NCBI GenBank assembly: GCA_024256265.1 | Contig: JACGUK010000013.1 | Location: forward strand, 1-24,445 | Direction of reading: 5' to 3' | DNA length: 24,445 bases | Origin: an archaeon | GTDB taxonomy: Archaea > Thermoproteota > Nitrososphaeria > Nitrososphaerales > JACAEJ01 | Part shown: positions 8,088 through 14,496 of the stretch, piece after piece | Position numbering within the stretch: the first letter of the stretch is position 1 | Layout: every line of letters begins with the position of its first letter | Notes under the pieces: generated by a model | Seen by the model: the letters and a program-made list of their open reading frames with translations, nothing else | Told to the model about the DNA's origin: nothing | Databases searched by the model: none | Made by a program: the position numbers and the translations under genes

Positions 8088-8095
8088 ATATATAT
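8088..8095 (-). promoter_or_regulatory. TATA box for the zinc-ribbon/PH-like gene
   Basis: ATATATAT inside an A/T-rich stretch (8084-8100), centred about 27 bases before a predicted start near 8065 and 13 bases ahead of the TTG start codon. Confidence 0.4.
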
Positions 8096-8264
8096 CTTTT
8101 GTATTTGAACAGATGGAAACATTTAGTGAAAAAGTCTCGCGGCTCTTAACCCGAGTATCTGTGGAGGATTGGTGGATTCAGAACTAGTTCGCTTTTGATA
8201 ACCATCACATCCATCAATTGGATTTAAAAGTTAATATCTTTGCTTAAAAATCTTAATTCAAAAA

Positions 8265-9020
8265 TCATCCCTCAACTTCCTCCCCTCCACGAAAAATGTT
8301 TGCTAGTGTTGCAGAGAGTTCTACAATTCCCTCACGAGTAACAGACGAGACAGGTATGAGCTCATGGGCAAAACCAAGCTTTATCAACTCATGTAAAATT
8401 CCACTACTCAATAGGTACTGTTCTTCCTCTCCTTCTCTTATAGATTCCTCAAGAGAAATAGAGCTTGATGACCATCTCATTATCTTTCTTATTCCCTTTC
8501 CTATCATGTCTCTTTTTGTAAGAACAGATATTTGTGATGATCCTAATCTAAGTTGAACAGAGGTTGCTAAGAGTGCTATAGAGACGAAGTTTATAGGAGT
8601 TGAAACAAGTAAAGCATCGAATAAAAAGAGAACTGCTCTACTATCACATCTTATATTCTTGACTATAAAAGGACCGCTATTTCTATAGGCGAAGAGTTCC
8701 ACTTGACCAGGTGTATCCACTATCACATAGTCAGGCCTAGATTCATCTATTTCATCTTGAAGATCACTAATCTTTGTAGCTATGAGATCAGAAGCAAGGA
8801 TCAATGCTCCATTAGGTCCTAATTGATAAGACTCCATTATGGTTTGAAGGTCAATATAATTTCTAACATCAACATCAGGTGTATAAGGAAGTTCTAAAGC
8901 CCCAGGGTCAAGGTTAACAGCTATGGCATGAGAACCTTTTTCATTGTACCATGAGACTAATGTAGATGTTAAAAGGGATTTACCCGATCCAGCGGTTCCA
9001 ACTATAAAAATTACAAACAT
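8265..9020 (-). CDS. GPN-loop GTPase
   Basis: A 251-residue homodimeric-type GTPase of the GPN family, whose eukaryotic relatives assist RNA polymerase assembly; the archaeal role is less certain. Visible motifs are the P-loop GTAGSGKS (8-15), the defining Gly-Pro-Asn insertion at 68-70 (in LGPNGAL), the G3 motif DTPGQ (102-106) and the guanine-specifying TKRD (168-171). Length and motif order are normal for the family. The ATG at 9020 lies a few residues before the P-loop, as expected. No Shine-Dalgarno is evident, so a leaderless or near-leaderless mRNA is likely. The gene lies 96 bases downstream of the PAC2 pair in the same orientation. Confidence 0.93.
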   Translation of the reverse strand: MFVIFIVGTAGSGKSLLTSTLVSWYNEKGSHAIAVNLDPGALELPYTPDVDVRNYIDLQTIMESYQLGPNGALILASDLIATKISDLQDEIDESRPDYVIVDTPGQVELFAYRNSGPFIVKNIRCDSRAVLFLFDALLVSTPINFVSIALLATSVQLRLGSSQISVLTKRDMIGKGIRKIMRWSSSSISLEESIREGEEEQYLLSSGILHELIKLGFAHELIPVSSVTREGIVELSATLANIFRGGEEVEG

Positions 9021-9116
9021 AATATCATTAAATTAGTTAAGGATTGTTTAATACTTTGCCTATTAGGAGCTTGGTAAGAGAGCAACTTTTATGCACAGTG
9101 TAATTTAAAAAGAGAA

Positions 9117-9818
9117 TTACATCAAAACTCTTTTCTCTAATTTTGATAGATCGATGGTAAAATTTAGCAGAATGCTCAGTCTTTCTAAAACTGCCTTTGC
9201 TGCTTTTGGATCTGGATATTCTGGATCCTCTAGGTTTGGTTGAGTTTTACCAAATAGGCATATACCTTTTATATCTCTTAGCATTCCTAGACCAAAAACA
9301 AGTCCTGAAAAACCATAGAATGGTCCTTCGTATCCTGTACCAATATCGTATTCCTTTAGCTCTTTTATGAGCTCTAAATCCGTAGCAGCACAACAAACCT
9401 CTTTTCCTTCTCTCCCATAGCCTGCAATTGTGATCATTTTCTTTACTCCAAATTCTTGGTAAAAATCTAAAACTTGGTGGGCTACTTCATACTGTCCCTT
9501 AAAATTGGCATGATAGCCTTTGGTTATTAGTAATTTTGGGAAAGGTAGTAAGTAGAACTCAACTTTTGGTAGTTCTACTTGACCCTCTTTTAATAGAGTA
9601 CCGGCTTGACCAGGGTAGTCTGGGTGTGATACATAAGAAGGCACTGTTTGGTAAAGAATAGGGAAATATGGCGAATATAACTCAGCTACTAATTTTGGTT
9701 TAAGTTCTTCAATCAAATAATCTACAGCTATTTTTCCGATCGATCTTAAGCCAGGAGAGCCTACGATGGCTATAGGTTCTTTTACTATTGGTTCTTCGAT
9801 GTATTTTATCCAAGTCAT
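9117..9818 (-). CDS. PAC2 family protein (proteasome assembly chaperone-like)
   Basis: A 233-residue protein of the PAC2/DUF75 superfamily. It opens with IAIVGSPGLRSIGKIAVDYL, the glycine turn and first helix of the fold, and has the later block KGQYEVAHQVLDF plus a GLVFGLGMLRDIKGICL core shared with the neighbouring paralogue. Archaeal PAC2 proteins are 20S proteasome assembly factors or related proteins. This copy ends KRVLM, so it lacks the C-terminal Hb-Tyr-X tail seen in its partner. It begins nine bases after the upstream PAC2 stop codon, so the two are almost certainly co-transcribed and may form a heteromer (inference). Confidence 0.88.
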   Translation of the reverse strand: MTWIKYIEEPIVKEPIAIVGSPGLRSIGKIAVDYLIEELKPKLVAELYSPYFPILYQTVPSYVSHPDYPGQAGTLLKEGQVELPKVEFYLLPFPKLLITKGYHANFKGQYEVAHQVLDFYQEFGVKKMITIAGYGREGKEVCCAATDLELIKELKEYDIGTGYEGPFYGFSGLVFGLGMLRDIKGICLFGKTQPNLEDPEYPDPKAAKAVLERLSILLNFTIDLSKLEKRVLM

Positions 9819-9827
9819 AGTTTCACC

Positions 9828-10613
9828 TTAGATGTAGATATCTTTTGGTGGAGGAGTGACGGATCTACGCATCTCTTCAGCCCAACGACGTTCTAATTCT
9901 TCCATTTTTTGAACGAACTCTTCTGCCATTTTAGCTTCTTTTTCTAAAGGCTTCATATCGATCTTAATGTCCAACATCTTACTCAAAACTTCTAGTAGTG
10001 CCTGAGCAGATTTTACATCAGTCAGAACACGACCTGATGGAGTCATATATCCAGGAGTTTCGCTTAGCAAGCAGATGCTTTGAATTTTCCTAAGTTTAGC
10101 AAGCCCGAATAGCAGTCCATTAGTACCGCTAATGCTCCCAGCATCCATCGGTAAGACTTCATATTTTTTAAGCTCCTCCACTAGTTCTTGTTCAGTGGCA
10201 ACTCCGTAGACTTTTGGTTTTTCAACATGTCTGCCAGTTACATAAGCTGCCGTTGCGAAGAGTTTTTTGACTTTAAACTTCTCAGCCCTGTTTAAAACCT
10301 CATTAGAAATTTCGTATTGCCCCTCTGGAGAAATCGCCTGTGTGTTTCCGGTAAAAATTATCAGGTCGTTTTTTAATTTATCATCCTTCCAATAATAGAG
10401 TTCATTTTTTAATAGTTCGACCGTACCATCCTTCTTGATTAGAACGTAAGGCGGAAATGATGAGGAATAAAATTCTTCGAATAGTTCTGCTTTCAATTCT
10501 TTTATCAAGTAGTCTGCTGATAGCTTTGCAACATATCCTACACCTGGAAGTCCAGTAACCATGTAAGGGTCCTTAAGTTCAGGCTCTTTGTAGATTTTAA
10601 ATTGCATAGTCAT
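9828..10613 (-). CDS. PAC2 family proteasome assembly chaperone with HbYX tail (PbaA-like)
   Basis: A 261-residue PAC2-domain protein: YMVTGLPGVGYVAKLSADYL near residues 17-36, EGQYEISNEVL near the middle, and a GLLFGLAKLRKIQSICLLSE core. A helical, charged extension follows (about 217-250), and the chain ends in Ile-Tyr-Ile (259-261). A C-terminal hydrophobic-Tyr-X motif is the known docking element by which ATPases and the archaeal assembly factor PbaA bind the pockets of the 20S alpha ring. This favours a PbaA-like role in alpha-ring or half-proteasome assembly. It is the first gene of the PAC2 pair. Confidence 0.9.
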   Translation of the reverse strand: MTMQFKIYKEPELKDPYMVTGLPGVGYVAKLSADYLIKELKAELFEEFYSSSFPPYVLIKKDGTVELLKNELYYWKDDKLKNDLIIFTGNTQAISPEGQYEISNEVLNRAEKFKVKKLFATAAYVTGRHVEKPKVYGVATEQELVEELKKYEVLPMDAGSISGTNGLLFGLAKLRKIQSICLLSETPGYMTPSGRVLTDVKSAQALLEVLSKMLDIKIDMKPLEKEAKMAEEFVQKMEELERRWAEEMRRSVTPPPKDIYI

Positions 10614-10712
10614 GGATATAACCTAAACTTAAAGATAACTTTTTGCATTAATAAATTTGAGAGCTATATTATTTTGTAAGATTTTACTCAAGTTGAAGAG
10701 CTAGAATAGAGC

Positions 10713-11033
10713 CTAAACCCCTTCCTTCTCGATTTTTGTGATCTCTATGTAGACCTTATCGCCTACTTTCAACCCCGACTCCTCATATTCTCTCATGTCA
10801 AGCCTTATCACAGTTACTGCTCCGCCCATCATCTGCCTTGACATACCTGTAAGGGCTCTTTGTAAGTCCTTCATTAAATCTTCCATAGATGTGAAGCCCA
10901 TAACAACATGAGGACTAGGGCGGGGTTGTGATGCACCCTTCAAGTCTCTAGGGTCGACAAGAGAGATAAGAACATAAGGTCCTCCATCAGGTGCAGCAGA
11001 GATTTCTGTAACTACGTACTCTTTCTTCACCAT
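10713..11033 (-). CDS. Conserved-looking small protein of unknown function
   Basis: A 106-residue protein with no recognised family. It starts MVKKEYVVTEISAAPDGGPY, has a middle segment rich in Met (SRQMMGGAVTVIRLD) and ends with a strand-like GLKVGDKVYIEITKIEK that resembles a small beta-barrel edge. A GAGGAAG ribosome-binding sequence stands just before the ATG at 11033. It lies 99 bases upstream of the PAC2 pair in the same direction and is divergent from the CinA-like gene. Clean start, good binding site and protein-like composition argue that it is real. Confidence 0.75.
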   Translation of the reverse strand: MVKKEYVVTEISAAPDGGPYVLISLVDPRDLKGASQPRPSPHVVMGFTSMEDLMKDLQRALTGMSRQMMGGAVTVIRLDMREYEESGLKVGDKVYIEITKIEKEGV

Positions 11034-11203
11034 GCTTCCTCTAGATAGTATTGATTTATGATGCCTATCAACTTTACGGTTATAGCAACAATGTGTTTAA
11101 CATGTGTTTTCTCATTATATGTTCAAACTCCCTAAAAATTCAAAACCGATTTAGCCTACCTTGTTTAATTACACTAGGTAGAATATACGGAAGGTTAGAA
11201 TCT

Positions 11204-12028
11204 TTGGAATCGAATATCTTTGAGATAATCTCAGTGGGCAACGAGCTTCTTATTGGAAAGACTTTGAATACAAATGCCCATTGGCTTGCAAAGATGATAA
11301 CTGAGCTAGGAGGACTCGTTAAGCGTTGCACAATCATTAGGGACGATGTTGATGATATATCATCTGCTATAAAAGAATCCATAAAGAGAGGAGTAAATTG
11401 GTTAATAATATCTGGAGGCTTAGGACCCACTTACGATGATAAGACTCTTCAAGGTGTAGCTAAAGCATTAGATAAAGAATTGATTATAAACGATGATGCC
11501 TTAAAGATGGTAGAAAAAAAGTATGAATACATGGCCGATCATGGTATATTAAAGAAGGTCGAGCTAACACCAGCAAGAGTGAAGATGGCTACATTGCCAA
11601 AGGGCTCAAAGGCTTTGCCGAACCCTATAGGCACAGCTCCTGGAGTTGTAATAGATGAGGGAGAGAGAAAGATCGTCTGCCTCCCTGGAGTTCCCGTAGA
11701 GATGGAAGCAATATTCAAAGAGAGCGTGATGCCTATGATAATGAGGTCTATTAAAAAATTTTACCATGAGGAGAGCATTCATATAATAGGTATCGTCGAG
11801 TCAGATTTAGCACCTTTAATAGAAAAAATATTGGCAAATAATCCCTTGATATATATCAAATCACATCCAAAAGGTCATGAAGAAGGCATCTCTAAGATTG
11901 AAATTCAAGTAACAGCGATGGCTGAAGAATCTTCTACTGCAAAGAAGAGGGTTGAGGATGCTCTTGAGCAATTAACATCCATGATAATAGAGCATGGCGG
12001 GATGATAGATAAAGGGAGTATGAGTTGA
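11204..12028 (+). CDS. CinA N-terminal/MoaB-like molybdopterin-binding domain protein
   Basis: From the TTG at 11204 the protein has 274 residues. It contains EIISVGNELLIGKTLNTNAHWLA at the start, the central SGGLGPTYDD motif and LPGVPVEMEAIF, the hallmark blocks of the COG1058 domain of CinA, related to MoaB/MogA. The C-terminal NMN-deamidase domain of bacterial CinA is absent, as is usual in archaea, so deamidase activity should not be assumed. A longer reading from 11051 would add 51 residues that look like translated non-coding sequence; GGAAGG at 11189-11194 serves the TTG. The next gene, a Nudix hydrolase, starts two bases after the stop, so the two form an operon. Both families include ADP-ribose-cleaving members. 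Confidence 0.85.
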   Translation: MESNIFEIISVGNELLIGKTLNTNAHWLAKMITELGGLVKRCTIIRDDVDDISSAIKESIKRGVNWLIISGGLGPTYDDKTLQGVAKALDKELIINDDALKMVEKKYEYMADHGILKKVELTPARVKMATLPKGSKALPNPIGTAPGVVIDEGERKIVCLPGVPVEMEAIFKESVMPMIMRSIKKFYHEESIHIIGIVESDLAPLIEKILANNPLIYIKSHPKGHEEGISKIEIQVTAMAEESSTAKKRVEDALEQLTSMIIEHGGMIDKGSMS

Positions 12029-12030
12029 TC

Positions 12031-12462
12031 ATGGTGAAGAGAGAATATCCAGATCATCCTATGGTAGGAGTTGGGGCTTTCATAGAGAAAAACGGTTCTG
12101 TTCTTTTAGTAAAGAGGGAGCATGAGCCGAGCAAGGGTAAATGGTCTTTGCCAGGAGGACTTGTAAACCTTGGAGAAAGGATAAGGGATGCAATAAAGCG
12201 TGAGGTTGAAGAAGAGGTAGGATTAAAGGTAGATGTAGTTAAGATCGTGGACGTTTTTGACAGCATCGAGTACGATGATAAAGGTAGAGTTCGCTTCCAT
12301 TACGTGATAGTAGGATTCATGGTGAAACCAATAGGAGGGGAGGCTAGAGGCAGTGAGGAGGCTTCACAAGTCAAGTGGTTTAAGGTTGAAGAGTTAAAGG
12401 ATTTAGATATGACAAGCACTACAAGAAAGCTGCTAAAAGAGGTAAACTTCTTAAAAGATTAA
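12031..12462 (+). CDS. Nudix hydrolase
   Basis: A 143-residue single-domain Nudix protein. The box GX5EX7REUXEEXGU is complete: G43, E49, R57-E58, E61-E62 and G64. It is preceded by KWSLPGG, a typical context. Such enzymes cleave nucleoside diphosphates linked to another moiety with Mg ions. The length and the neighbouring CinA-type domain make an ADP-ribose pyrophosphatase-like or nucleotide-sanitising role plausible, but the substrate cannot be fixed. The ATG at 12031 is two bases past the upstream stop, with AGGGAG upstream; a TTG at 12025 is an alternative adding two residues. The gene ends 22 bases before the displaced zinc-ribbon 3' end at 12484. Confidence 0.92.
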   Translation: MVKREYPDHPMVGVGAFIEKNGSVLLVKREHEPSKGKWSLPGGLVNLGERIRDAIKREVEEEVGLKVDVVKIVDVFDSIEYDDKGRVRFHYVIVGFMVKPIGGEARGSEEASQVKWFKVEELKDLDMTSTTRKLLKEVNFLKD

Positions 12463-12483
12463 TCTGATTTGATACGAATAACT

Positions 12484-12507
12484 TTAATGGATTTTCTTTG
12501 ATAGCCA
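12484..12507 (-). repeat. Duplicated 3' end of the zinc-ribbon gene (att-like left copy)
   Basis: On the minus strand this reads a short frame ending WLSKKIH and a TAA, matching the end of the intact gene at 14236 (WLSKKTR, TAA). The 24 bases match in 20 positions, with 14 in a row identical (TTCTTTGATAGCCA, 12494-12507), and the stop codon lies at the same distance in both. Upstream the frame is closed, so this is only a fragment. Confidence 0.6.
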
Positions 12508-12524
12508 GTAGTCTAACGATAGAC

Positions 12525-12532
12525 CTAAATAC
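12525..12532 (+). promoter_or_regulatory. TATA-like box for the PD-(D/E)XK gene
   Basis: CTAAATAC is centred about 28 bases before the TTG at 12557, the spacing expected for a leaderless archaeal transcript beginning at that codon. No Shine-Dalgarno is seen. Confidence 0.35.
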
Positions 12533-12556
12533 GTGCTTTAACATCTACATGCAGTC

Positions 12557-13111
12557 TTGTCTACCGACGTTAAGCGTTTGTTGCGTCAGTTGAACCAAAA
12601 AGAACTACTTGCGCTCGCTCAAAGAAAGAAGGCAAAAGTATCTGACAAGACCCCAAAACCAAAACTTCTTGATATTCTGTCTGCGATCGTCAGCAAGAGG
12701 GATATTCAAGCTTTCTTCGCCAAGCCCGGACGAACTGGTGCCTACGCTGCTTTGGATGGCGCGATCTTCGAGAAGAAGTGCTTGGCATACCTTAACCGGC
12801 TAGGATACAAGTGCCAAATAGGCGATGTGCAAATTAAGGGCATGGAGTTTGACGTAACCGGTACCAAGACAACTGGAAGGATACTCAAAAAGACCTGCTG
12901 GGTTGTAGCAGAGTGCAAGAATAAGCCCACCGTCGTGATGCAGGATTTTGACAAGTTTCTAGGCAAGTTCACGCACTTCGCAAGGAAACACCCAAACGAA
13001 GAGGTTAGGGGCTTTCTAATTACCTCGGGCGTCTTTGATCCGTTAGTAAAGAAGACGGCAAGCGCGCATCATGAGTTAAAACTGCTCCGGATAAAGCGAG
13101 GCAATCCCTAG
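12557..13111 (+). CDS. PD-(D/E)XK-fold nuclease-like protein
   Basis: A 184-residue protein with an N-terminal helical segment (about 5-45) resembling SAP/Rho-N type nucleic-acid-binding modules. An Mrr-like catalytic core follows: a conserved-position Glu in FEKK (E72), Asp99 in MEFDV, and Glu119-Cys-Lys121 in VVAECKNK. This is the D...ExK arrangement of restriction-endonuclease-fold enzymes. The body is visibly richer in G+C than its neighbours (35 of 60 bases in 12721-12780) and uses CGN arginine codons, which suggests transfer from elsewhere. It is the first gene of a small island bounded by direct repeats. No methyltransferase is adjacent, so a classical restriction system is not supported; a DNA-repair or defence role is inference. 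The start is TTG. Confidence 0.8.
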   Translation: MSTDVKRLLRQLNQKELLALAQRKKAKVSDKTPKPKLLDILSAIVSKRDIQAFFAKPGRTGAYAALDGAIFEKKCLAYLNRLGYKCQIGDVQIKGMEFDVTGTKTTGRILKKTCWVVAECKNKPTVVMQDFDKFLGKFTHFARKHPNEEVRGFLITSGVFDPLVKKTASAHHELKLLRIKRGNP

Positions 13112-13504
13112 AGGTGGGTAGGTAGTAAGGATACCACTAACATCTGCTGTAGTTCCCGAATCCAGCAACATAGCGGGGTGATATCGGATTAAAATTTATA
13201 GTCCAACTGTGAAAACCGCTAGTCCAGCCCTGCAAAAACCATGAAAAAGTGATATCCAATATCGCATAACATTTGGGTGTTAAAGTCCCATCTCCCTCTT
13301 TACATTCGCGTGTAAAACGCCTTCCCTTCTTTGACTTCTCGCTCAGCCTCTTTCTTAGTGAGCTCCTCTCTGACATCCTTAAGTTCCTCTTTTACGATGT
13401 TCCTTACAACTTCAGGATCTTCTATTTACTAGTCCCACACTTTTTGTACTAACTCGGTAACAACAAATAAATAATCGAGCAGAAACAATTGTATTGGGCT
13501 TTAC
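13112..13504. other. Intergenic stretch inside the island with coding remnants
   Basis: There is no convincing intact gene in these 393 bases. Two imperfect 21-base tandem units, each opening TAGTCCA, lie at 13199-13219 and 13220-13240 (14 of 21 matches). The minus strand at 13300-13425 keeps a 41-codon frame with strong coding character but no start codon. A 79-codon minus-strand ORF at 13137-13376 overlaps that remnant in another frame and looks spurious. The right end carries the promoter of the next gene. Confidence 0.5.
13300..13425 (-). pseudogene. Remnant of a charged, helical protein-coding segment
   Basis: This frame reads EDPEVVRNIVKEELKDVREE and continues LTKKEAEREVKEGKAFYTRM to a stop. 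It is rich in Glu/Lys with heptad-like spacing, as in a coiled coil or the C-terminal helix of a small regulator. It opens directly after two stop codons (TAG, TAA) with ATA rather than a usable start, and has no visible ribosome-binding site. I read it as the decayed end of a former gene; chance is possible given the short length. Confidence 0.3.
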
Positions 13505-14161
13505 GTGTCCGAGGATACAGGTCAGAGTAATAAAGAGGACATAACTCGTGAGAAAGTGCTGAAATGGGCTTATGATCGATACTATAATGCTAAGGGTATT
13601 TCTGGGCAAGCCTTTAGAATAACGGATGCAAAAAAAGAGCTTGGGCAGGAAGGCCTTAGTAGCAGTGAGATATCAAGAGCAGTACAGTTTCTTAGCGAAA
13701 CAAATTTTCTAACGGTGGAAAGCAGGACTTATCAAACCGAACGGGGTTCTGTTGTTCGGGGAACTACATATTATAGAATTAGCTACCTAGGTATAGAACA
13801 TATTGAAGGTCAATCTCGTTTCAAGAGGCCTGAGCCGCTGAGTGGAATAAATGTAACGAACCTGGGAGATGTCACCGTAATGGGAGATGGCAACATCGTT
13901 CAAACTGGGTTCGCGTCTCTCTATGGTCCCCTTGACTCCATTGAAGATGCAGTAAGATGGAGTAAAAATCTGTCAGACGCAGAAAAGAGAGAAGCTGTGG
14001 CCGAGATACGAACAATCAGGAGTCAACTAGGAAAAGCTACCCCTGATAAAGAGATAACCTCAAAGGCTTGGAGCCGATTGAAGTCTTTTGGGCAGAAAGT
14101 AGCCATTGCAGCACCGTACATCGGCCTTGCCGAAAAGTTGCTTCGTATAATATTCAGGTAA
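13505..14161 (+). CDS. Winged-helix protein with a GDGN-type C-terminal region
   Basis: A 218-residue protein of unknown function. Residues 12-95 look like a winged helix: helix DITREKVLKWAYDRYY, then LSSSEISRAVQFLSETNFL as recognition-helix region and a TTYYRISYLG wing. Residues 115-132 (INVTNLGDVTVMGDGNIV) form short strand repeats of the kind found before helical C-terminal domains in bacterial conflict and signalling proteins. The end is a helical bundle with a hydrophobic stretch (VAIAAPYIGLAEKLLRIIF). The start is a GTG at 13505; a TATA-like A/T run at 13465-13475 lies about 35 bases upstream. It is the second gene of the repeat-bounded island and may regulate or accompany the nuclease gene (inference). 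Confidence 0.75.
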   Translation: MSEDTGQSNKEDITREKVLKWAYDRYYNAKGISGQAFRITDAKKELGQEGLSSSEISRAVQFLSETNFLTVESRTYQTERGSVVRGTTYYRISYLGIEHIEGQSRFKRPEPLSGINVTNLGDVTVMGDGNIVQTGFASLYGPLDSIEDAVRWSKNLSDAEKREAVAEIRTIRSQLGKATPDKEITSKAWSRLKSFGQKVAIAAPYIGLAEKLLRIIFR

Positions 14162-14235
14162 GCATAGGCGATATCAGAGGATCTAAACTCAAATCTAGGG
14201 GAATGAATCTAATTCTAAAAAATTTCTAAATAGAT

Positions 14236-14259
14236 TTAACGAGTCTTCTTTGATAGCCA
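14236..14259 (-). repeat. 3' end of the zinc-ribbon gene (att-like right copy)
   Basis: This is the intact counterpart of the fragment at 12484-12507, in the same orientation, with 20 of 24 bases shared and an uninterrupted 14-base identity at 14246-14259. All four differences are transitions. The copies are 1752 bases apart and enclose the two foreign-looking genes. Confidence 0.6.
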
Positions 14260-14445
14260 CCACTCTAAATATTCACCATGCTCTCTTCTCTTCTTCTTAC
14301 GCTCTTCTCCTTCCTTTCTCAGCTTATCCTTCAAATCTAAAAGCTGCTCTTTAGTTATATATAAACCACAATTTTTGCAAGAATAATGCTTAGAAGAAAT
14401 ATCATAGATCATAATTCCCCCACACTCTACACAATATTGCTGCAT
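14236..14445 (-). CDS. Small zinc-ribbon protein
   Basis: A 69-residue protein with a zinc ribbon made by C5-x2-C8 and C23-x2-C26, followed by a highly charged helix (KEQLLDLKDKLRKEGEERKK) and a C-terminal WWLSKKTR. No enzyme motif is present. It may bind nucleic acid or protein, as many small archaeal zinc ribbons do, but the partner is unknown. Its 3' end is duplicated 1.75 kb away beyond the island, suggesting this gene was the integration site. The radical SAM gene lies just upstream in the same orientation (51 bases). Confidence 0.8.
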   Translation of the reverse strand: MQQYCVECGGIMIYDISSKHYSCKNCGLYITKEQLLDLKDKLRKEGEERKKKRREHGEYLEWWLSKKTR

Positions 14446-14496
14446 TCTTATCGTAATTTACTTGTGATGGCTTACTTAAAAAGTTAACAACAACTG

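Noticed and set aside
8113..8187. 24-codon plus-strand ORF (METFSEKVSRLL start) as a leaderless small protein
   Set aside because: The ATG is only about 22 bases from the centre of the TATA-like stretch, so the transcript would begin past it, and nothing else supports the frame.
13199..13240. Tandem 21-base units as a CRISPR or regulatory array
   Set aside because: Only two units with 14 of 21 matches and no spacers. This is insufficient for any repeat class.
13137..13376. 79-codon minus-strand ORF as a gene
   Set aside because: It overlaps the coding-like remnant in another frame, has irregular composition and no ribosome-binding site.
13481..13505. ACAATTGTATT before the winged-helix gene as a fourth operator site
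   Set aside because: It keeps 11 bases of site C, but the outer bases do not match, and it lies between the TATA-like run and the start codon rather than upstream of it. Chance is likely in A/T-rich DNA.
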